Assembly: GCF_002892835.1 (NCBI RefSeq)
Contig: NZ_PJMB01000003.1
Span: 362,987 to 426,986, forward strand
Reading direction: 5' to 3'
Length of the DNA stretch: 64,000 nucleotides
Source of the DNA: Arthrobacter sp. AFG7.2
GTDB lineage: Bacteria > Actinomycetota > Actinomycetes > Actinomycetales > Micrococcaceae
In this document: in pieces, positions 59,246-64,000 of the stretch
How the letters are laid out: each line of letters opens with the position of its first letter
How positions within the stretch are numbered: position 1 is the first letter of the stretch
Made by a program: the position numbers and the translations under genes
The notes under the pieces: generated by a model
What the model was told of the DNA's origin: nothing
Databases searched by the model: none
The model's input: the letters and a program-made list of their open reading frames with translations, nothing else

Positions 59246-59938
59246 ATGAGCACAAATCCGCCGGCGGCCGGCCAGCCGCTGCGGGAGTTCCTTTCCGGAG
59301 ACGCCCGCCGGCTGGCGCCCCTGCTGCTGGGAGCCGTATTGACGCACAAGTCCCGGGACGGCGCCGTCTCTGTCCGGCTCACCGAGGTGGAGGCCTACCT
59401 GGGCCCCGAGGATTCCCTCCACCCTGACCCCGGATCGCACACGTACCGCGGCCCCACGCCACGCAACGCGCCGATGTTCGGGCCTGCCGGCCACCTGTAC
59501 GTCTACTTCACCTACGGCATGCATCACTGCACCAATATTGTGTGCGGCCCGGAAGGAACCGCCTCCGCCCTGCTGCTGCGGGCAGGGGAGATCGTGGACG
59601 GTGTGGAACTCGCGCAGCTCCGGCGCACCACGTCCAAAAACCCGGCTGACCTGGCGAGGGGGCCCGCCCGGCTTGCCAAGGCGCTGGGCCTGACGACGGC
59701 GGACAGCGGTCGCGATGCGCTGGCCCCGCCGTTCGGACTGGTGCTTCCGTCCCGGCCGGCCGGGTCAGTGAGTTCAGGGCCGAGAGTGGGTGTCTCGGGG
59801 ACCGGCGGAAGCGACCAGTACTCGTGGCGCTTCTGGATCACCGGCGACCCTACCGTCTCCCAGTACAAGGCTGCCAAGCCAAGGACGGCCAGGTCCCGGC
59901 CGCCCAAACCGGATCGGTCCGGGTTTCACGAGCGTTAA
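59246..59938 (+). CDS. DNA-3-methyladenine glycosylase, AAG/Mpg family
   Basis: This 230-residue glycosylase belongs to the AAG/MPG family, which flips out and removes alkylated purines and hypoxanthine. Catalytic Glu49 lies in LTEVEAYLGPED; other blocks are THKSRDGAVSVR, the TYRGPTPRNAPMFGPAGHLY turn, VYFTYGMHHCTNIVCGPEG and LARGPARLAKALGL. It is divergent from the Ada-AlkA gene, 113 bases apart, so both glycosylase types for the same lesion are encoded side by side. The gap could carry an Ada operator, but none was recognised. Confidence 0.94.
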   Translation: MSTNPPAAGQPLREFLSGDARRLAPLLLGAVLTHKSRDGAVSVRLTEVEAYLGPEDSLHPDPGSHTYRGPTPRNAPMFGPAGHLYVYFTYGMHHCTNIVCGPEGTASALLLRAGEIVDGVELAQLRRTTSKNPADLARGPARLAKALGLTTADSGRDALAPPFGLVLPSRPAGSVSSGPRVGVSGTGGSDQYSWRFWITGDPTVSQYKAAKPRTARSRPPKPDRSGFHER

Positions 59939-59989
59939 CGGAAATGGTTGTAGAATGGTAGGTCTGTCTTTTGCGATAGGGGAACGTTA

Positions 59990-62218
59990 ATGCTCGACGC
60001 CGATTTGGCCCACGAACGGGACTATGTTGCGGGCCTGTATGCCCGGCTGGAGGAGCTTCGCGAGGAAAAGCGCAAGCAGCTTGCGCAGGTCCGCCGGGCC
60101 GGTGCCGTTGGCACCATGCAGAACGTTTCCGAGCGCGACGCTTTCGCGGCTCTGTATGAGGACCGCCTGGCGCAGCTGGATGCGGTCGATGACCGGCTGG
60201 TCTTTGGCCGCCTGGACCTGGATTCGGGTGAGGCGCAGTACATCGGGCGCATCGGCCTCACCACCGAGGACCTCCAGCGGCTCATGGTTGACTGGCGCGC
60301 GCCGGAGGCCGGCCACTTTTACCAGGCCACGGCCTTTGACCGGCAGGGCGTACGGCGCCGCCGGCACTTGATCCTGCAGGGCCGCGAGGTCAAGGCCATT
60401 GAAGATGACGTCCTGGACGCCGGAATGCTGGCAGACAACGAGTCGCTGCAGGGCGAAGGCGCCCTGCTCGCCGCCCTGAACTCCAAGCGGACCGGCCGGA
60501 TGTCAGACATCGTCAGCACCATCCAGTCCGAGCAGGACCGCATCATCCGGTCCTCTATCTCCGGTGCCCTGGTGGTGCAGGGCGGGCCAGGCACGGGCAA
60601 GACCGCCGTGGCCCTGCACCGTGCCGCCTACCTGCTCTACACCCACCGCGACCGCCTCAAGACTGCCGGCGTCCTGCTGGTGGGCCCGTCGTCGTCGTTC
60701 ATGAAGTACATCGAGAGGGTGCTGCCCTCGCTGGGCGAGACCGGCGTGGTGATGGCAAGTGTGGGCCGCCTGATGCCCGGGATCAATGCCGTGCCGGAAC
60801 CCGACGCTGACGTCGCAGCCATCAAGGGCCGCCTGGACATGGCCACAGTGGTGGCCAACGCCGTATCCAACCGCCAGCGGATCCCTGCCGAAGACCGGAT
60901 CCTGGAAGTGGACGGCCGCAAGCTCGTGCTGACACCGCGCCAGGTCCGCCGCGCCCGCGAGCGTGCCCGCTCCACCGGCAAGCCGCACAACGAGGCGCGC
61001 GTGACGTTCGTGAAGATCCTGCTGCGCGAACTCACCGAACAAATGACCGAGCTGGTGGAAGCCGGGAACATCGGGAACAACGCAGACCGCTCCTACCTGG
61101 CCGAGGACGTCCGGTCAGCGCGGGATGTCCGTATTGCCCTCAACCTGTGCTGGATGCCCATGACGCCGGAGAAGCTGATTTCCGAGCTCTTCAGCAAGCC
61201 GGCCGTGCTGGAGTTCTGCACCCCCCACCTGTCGCCGGCCGAACGCGCGCTGCTGCAGCGCCCCGCCGACGCCCCATGGACCGAATCCGATGTGCCGCTG
61301 CTGGACGAAGCAGCCGAGCTGCTCGGTGAACTGGACCCGGCTGCCGGACGTGGGCTCGCGCAGCAGGAGCACGACCGTGCCCGCGACCTGGCGAACGCCA
61401 AGCAGACGCTGGTCAACATGGAGGCTGCGGGGGTTGACCCGCTGATGTCCGCCGAGGAGCTGGCCGAGCAGAACCAGGAGCAGGAAGCGCGGCAAACCGC
61501 TGCCGAGCGCGCCACCAGCGACCGCACGTGGGCTTTCGGGCACATTGTGGTGGATGAGGCGCAGGAGCTTTCGCCCATGCAGTGGCGCCTGCTGGTCCGC
61601 CGGTGCCCGCTGAAATCCTTCACGATCGTTGGCGACATCGCGCAGACAAGTTCTGTTGCCGGCGCCAATTCATGGCAGGGCGCGCTTGCTCCGATGTTCG
61701 GTGACCGCTGGCAGCTGGAGGAGCTGACGGTCAACTACCGCACCCCGTCACAGATCGCCGAAGCTGCGGTCCGGATGGCCAACGCAGCCGGCCTGGTGGT
61801 CTCGGCGCCCAAGGCCGTCCGCGAGGGACGCTGGTCGCCGGTCATCGACGAGGTGGACGCCGGGCAGGTGGTCAGCCGCCTGATGGAGGTGCTGCCCGAG
61901 GAGCTGGACGCGCTCGACGGCGGCCTGATGGCCGTCATTGCTGACGGCGGCTTCCTACCGGAGGCCACCGCTGCCCTGCGCGCCGCCTACGGACGCCGCG
62001 TGGGTAACGGAGCCGGCAGCTACGAGCAGGACATCGTGGTCATCAGCCCGCGGGAAGCCAAGGGGCTGGAGTTCGACGGCGTCGTGGTGCTGGAACCGTC
62101 CATGATGCTGAACCATGAGCACGGCAAGGTGGGGGATCTGTACGTCGCAATGACGCGCGCCACCCAGCGGCTGCGCCTGATTGCTTCGGAACCCGTCCCT
62201 GCAGGGATCAAGCGCTGA
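59990..62218 (+). CDS. HelD/HelR-type RNA polymerase recycling ATPase
   Basis: This 742-residue superfamily 1 ATPase resembles HelD of actinobacteria (HelR). It has an N-terminal coiled coil (ERDYVAGLYARLEELREEKR), which in HelD enters the RNA polymerase secondary channel, and ERDAFAALYEDRLAQLDAVD. Walker A GGPGTGKTAVALHR is near residue 200, Walker B is HIVVDEAQELSPMQWRLLVR, and VNYRTPSQIAEAA and YVAMTRATQRLRL follow. HelD releases stalled RNA polymerase; HelR also gives rifamycin tolerance in some species. A -10 box TAGAAT at 59951-59956 and GGGGAA before the ATG are present. Confidence 0.92.
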   Translation: MLDADLAHERDYVAGLYARLEELREEKRKQLAQVRRAGAVGTMQNVSERDAFAALYEDRLAQLDAVDDRLVFGRLDLDSGEAQYIGRIGLTTEDLQRLMVDWRAPEAGHFYQATAFDRQGVRRRRHLILQGREVKAIEDDVLDAGMLADNESLQGEGALLAALNSKRTGRMSDIVSTIQSEQDRIIRSSISGALVVQGGPGTGKTAVALHRAAYLLYTHRDRLKTAGVLLVGPSSSFMKYIERVLPSLGETGVVMASVGRLMPGINAVPEPDADVAAIKGRLDMATVVANAVSNRQRIPAEDRILEVDGRKLVLTPRQVRRARERARSTGKPHNEARVTFVKILLRELTEQMTELVEAGNIGNNADRSYLAEDVRSARDVRIALNLCWMPMTPEKLISELFSKPAVLEFCTPHLSPAERALLQRPADAPWTESDVPLLDEAAELLGELDPAAGRGLAQQEHDRARDLANAKQTLVNMEAAGVDPLMSAEELAEQNQEQEARQTAAERATSDRTWAFGHIVVDEAQELSPMQWRLLVRRCPLKSFTIVGDIAQTSSVAGANSWQGALAPMFGDRWQLEELTVNYRTPSQIAEAAVRMANAAGLVVSAPKAVREGRWSPVIDEVDAGQVVSRLMEVLPEELDALDGGLMAVIADGGFLPEATAALRAAYGRRVGNGAGSYEQDIVVISPREAKGLEFDGVVVLEPSMMLNHEHGKVGDLYVAMTRATQRLRLIASEPVPAGIKR

Positions 62219-62238
62219 TCCGGCACGCCGCATACTGC

Positions 62239-62244
62239 TAACTT
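62239..62244 (+). promoter_or_regulatory. -10 box for leaderless tyrS
   Basis: TAACTT lies 7 nt before GTG 62252, and no Shine-Dalgarno sequence is present. No T-box leader is seen. Confidence 0.5.
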
Positions 62245-62251
62245 AGAAGGC

Positions 62252-63565
62252 GTGCCAGAACTCATCAGCCTCGAATCGCAGCAGAACGACCCCACTTTTG
62301 CCAACGTATGGCAGGAACTGAAGTGGCGTGGCCTGGTCCACGTCTCCACCGACGAGGCAGAGCTTGAAAAACTCCTCGCCGATGGTTCGGTGACGTACTA
62401 TTGCGGGTTCGACCCCACCGCCCCGAGCCTCCACCTCGGAAACCTGGTCCAGCTGCTCGTGATGCGGCGGCTCCAGCTGGCCGGCCACAAGCCCCTTGGG
62501 CTCGTGGGCGGTTCAACCGGCATGATCGGCGATCCGCGGCCCACGGCCGAGCGCACGCTGAACACCAAGGACACGGTCGCCGAGTGGGTTGGATACCTCC
62601 AGGCACAGGTTCAGCGTTTCTTGAGCTTTGAGGGGGACAACGCTGCCCGGATGGTGAACAACCTTGACTGGACGGCGCCGCTGAGTGCCATCGATTTCCT
62701 GCGTGAGGTGGGCAAGCATTTCCGTGTGGGCACGATGCTGCGCAAGGACGCGGTGGCCTCACGCCTGAACTCCGAAGAGGGCATCAGCTACACCGAGTTC
62801 AGCTACCAGATCCTGCAGGGAATGGATTACCTGCAGCTCTACCGTGATTACGGCTGCGTGCTGCAAACCGGCGGCTCCGACCAGTGGGGCAACCTCACGA
62901 GCGGAACTGAGTTGATCCGCAAGGTAGAGGGCAAGAGCGTCCATGCCCTCGGAACCCCACTGATCACCAACGCCGACGGCACCAAGTTCGGCAAGAGCGA
63001 GGGCAACGCCATCTGGCTGGATGCCGGCATGTGCAGCCCTTACGCCTTTTACCAGTTCTGGGTCAATACGGCAGATGCCGACGTCGTCAACCGGCTGAAG
63101 GTCTTCACTTTCCTCAACCGGGCAGAGATTGAGGAGATTTCCGTGGCGGTGGCTGAGCGGCCGTTCGCCCGCGAAGGCCAGCGGAAGCTTGCCTACGAAG
63201 TGACGTCCCTCGTGCATGGCGTCGAAGCGACGGAGAAGGTCATTGCCGCTTCCGCCGCTCTTTTCGGGAACGGAGACCTGGCGGCCCTGGATAAGGCCAC
63301 GCTCCAGGCAGCCACATCCGAGCTTCCTTCCACCACTGTCCAGGTGGATGAAATGGGAATCGTGGACCTGCTGGTTGCCTCCGGGCTTTCCGACAGCAAG
63401 TCAGCTGCGCGGCGCACTGTTGGTGAGGGTGGAGCCTACGTCAACAATGAGAAGGTTACCGATCCTGAGACAGTGATTCCGGAGTCGGAACTGCTGCATG
63501 GACAGTACCTCCTCCTGCGCCGCGGAAAGAAGAACCTGGCAACCGTGGAAGTCCTGGTTCCCTAG
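62252..63565 (+). CDS. tyrS: tyrosyl-tRNA synthetase
   Basis: TyrS is a class I synthetase. The 437-residue protein shows the HIGH-type motif APSLHLGNLVQLL, LVGGSTGMIGDPRP, the tyrosine-site QILQGMDYLQLYRDYGCVLQ and GGSDQWGNL, the KMSKS-type loop KFGKSEGNAIW and a C-terminal S4 RNA-binding domain (SDSKSAARRTVGEGGAYVNN). It lies 33 bases after the HelR-type gene. A strong terminator and the rRNA leader follow. Confidence 0.98.
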   Translation: MPELISLESQQNDPTFANVWQELKWRGLVHVSTDEAELEKLLADGSVTYYCGFDPTAPSLHLGNLVQLLVMRRLQLAGHKPLGLVGGSTGMIGDPRPTAERTLNTKDTVAEWVGYLQAQVQRFLSFEGDNAARMVNNLDWTAPLSAIDFLREVGKHFRVGTMLRKDAVASRLNSEEGISYTEFSYQILQGMDYLQLYRDYGCVLQTGGSDQWGNLTSGTELIRKVEGKSVHALGTPLITNADGTKFGKSEGNAIWLDAGMCSPYAFYQFWVNTADADVVNRLKVFTFLNRAEIEEISVAVAERPFAREGQRKLAYEVTSLVHGVEATEKVIAASAALFGNGDLAALDKATLQAATSELPSTTVQVDEMGIVDLLVASGLSDSKSAARRTVGEGGAYVNNEKVTDPETVIPESELLHGQYLLLRRGKKNLATVEVLVP

Positions 63566-63592
63566 GCATTCCCGCAGATCAACACCACCCTG

Positions 63593-63643
63593 CACGCTCC
63601 TCCGCAGCCGATTTGCACGGCCGCGGGGGAGCGTGTAATGTTT
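63593..63643 (+). terminator. terminator after tyrS
   Basis: CACGCTCCTCCGC (63593-63605) pairs with GCGGGGGAGCGTG (63623-63635), a 13-bp stem with one T-G wobble, followed by TAATGTTTTC. It separates tyrS from the rRNA operon leader. Confidence 0.82.
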
Positions 63644-63799
63644 TCTGAGTCGCCGCCGCTGAAGCGGAAAAATAGCGACCAACCCCCACCAAAAAGTGAA
63701 GCAAGTTCACCATGTGCGGAAGCACCGGATCGAATAATTGCTCCACTTTATGATGGGCGGATTCATTCCACAGAGTGAATTCCGGGAAAACAACCGGAT

Positions 63800-63828
63800 T
63801 TGCAAAGTGAAAATGAATGAAATAAGAT
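63800..63828 (+). promoter_or_regulatory. rRNA operon promoter
   Basis: TTGCAA (63800-63805) and TAAGAT (63823-63828) are separated by exactly 17 bases, in an A-rich context typical of rrn promoters. Further promoters upstream or downstream are possible. Confidence 0.6.
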
Positions 63829-63903
63829 AGAAACATCGCAGCGAAGAAATACGAAATAAGAATTCATTGAATTGAATTTGTTCGGGAATATTCGAATGTG
63901 TCT

Positions 63904-63928
63904 GTTGTTTGAGAACTCAATAGTGTGC
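63904..63928 (+). promoter_or_regulatory. rrn boxA-like antitermination element
   Basis: GTTGTTTGAGAACTCAATAG followed by TGTG is the conserved NUT-type sequence found in leaders of actinobacterial rRNA operons, where Nus factors assemble on the nascent RNA. Confidence 0.75.
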
Positions 63929-64000
63929 CAAGTTTGTTGATACCAATTGTTTTATTGATTGGTTGTTTTGCTGGATCCGCCACCCCGTGGTGTGGTCTGG

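Larger units (their letters stand above)
63644..64000 (+). promoter_or_regulatory. AT-rich upstream and leader region of an rRNA operon (16S lies beyond the window)
   Basis: No protein gene is supported in this 357-base stretch. It is far more AT-rich than the rest of the window. The order promoter (63800-63828), then a GTTGTTTGAGAACTCAATAG antitermination element (63904-63923), then an AT-rich run with TTGATTGG is that of actinobacterial rrn leaders. The mature 16S start is not reached before 64000. Confidence 0.75.

Noticed and set aside
59880..59989. Rifamycin-associated element upstream of the HelR-type gene
   Set aside because: No inverted repeat of the remembered type was found in the gap before the gene.

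Overview
The window looks like a chromosome segment of a high-GC actinobacterium of the Micrococcaceae, most likely Arthrobacter or Pseudarthrobacter. The reasons are the roughly 65% GC, frequent GTG starts, SOS boxes of the actinobacterial TCGAAC-N4-GTTCGA type, a ClgR-type regulator, mycothiol-type enzymes, PriA in place of HisA, and the order dapA-rnj-ftsK-pgsA-cinA-clgR-recA-recX-miaB-miaA-dapF. The genus is inferred from gene content and order; no search was run. About 57 protein genes, one complete insertion sequence and the 5' leader of an rRNA operon at the right edge were found. I saw no tRNA gene and no CRISPR array.

Layout. 1-14160: core genes for lysine/diaminopimelate synthesis (dapA, dapF), RNA decay (RNase J), chromosome segregation (ftsK), phosphatidylglycerol synthesis (pgsA), stress regulation (clgR, a MarR-type gene), recombination (recA, recX) and tRNA modification (miaB, miaA). 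14132-20307: a methyltransferase, hflX, a DinG-type helicase, and lexA divergent from a LysM gene that looks like an SOS cell-division inhibitor. 20441-24872: the histidine operon hisC-hisB-hisH-(52-aa membrane protein)-priA followed by an SseB-like gene. 24917-29974: an MFS transporter, a DUF1844 protein, the infC-rpmI-rplT translation operon with an ATT start on infC, and a TrmH-type RNA methyltransferase. 30071-35904: accessory genes (GlsB-like protein, MFS exporter, NUDIX hydrolase, a radical SAM protein under an SOS box, a SIMPL protein, an HExxH membrane protein), interrupted by an IS481-family element. 36105-39712: pheS-pheT.

39764-45864 is the most unusual part. It holds a Pls/PosA-type membrane peptide synthetase whose adenylation pocket reads as lysine-like, an M1 metallopeptidase directly downstream of it, and a convergent Sfp-type phosphopantetheinyl transferase. 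Together they could make, activate and degrade a cationic isopeptide such as poly-lysine. 47070-55731 is a complete arginine operon argCJBDFRGH with ARG-box-like operators over the argC promoter. 55813-59938 groups a flavin oxidase, a mycothiol-dependent enzyme and three alkylation-repair proteins (Ogt, Ada-AlkA fusion, Mpg). 59990-63565 holds a HelD/HelR-type RNA polymerase recycling factor and tyrS, followed by a terminator and the rRNA operon leader.

Two regulatory themes run across the window. At least four SOS boxes tie together recA, lexA, the LysM gene and the radical SAM gene. About fifteen genes lack a ribosome binding site and instead have a TANNNT -10 box 6-7 nt before the start codon, the signature of leaderless transcripts; this was used to choose several starts.
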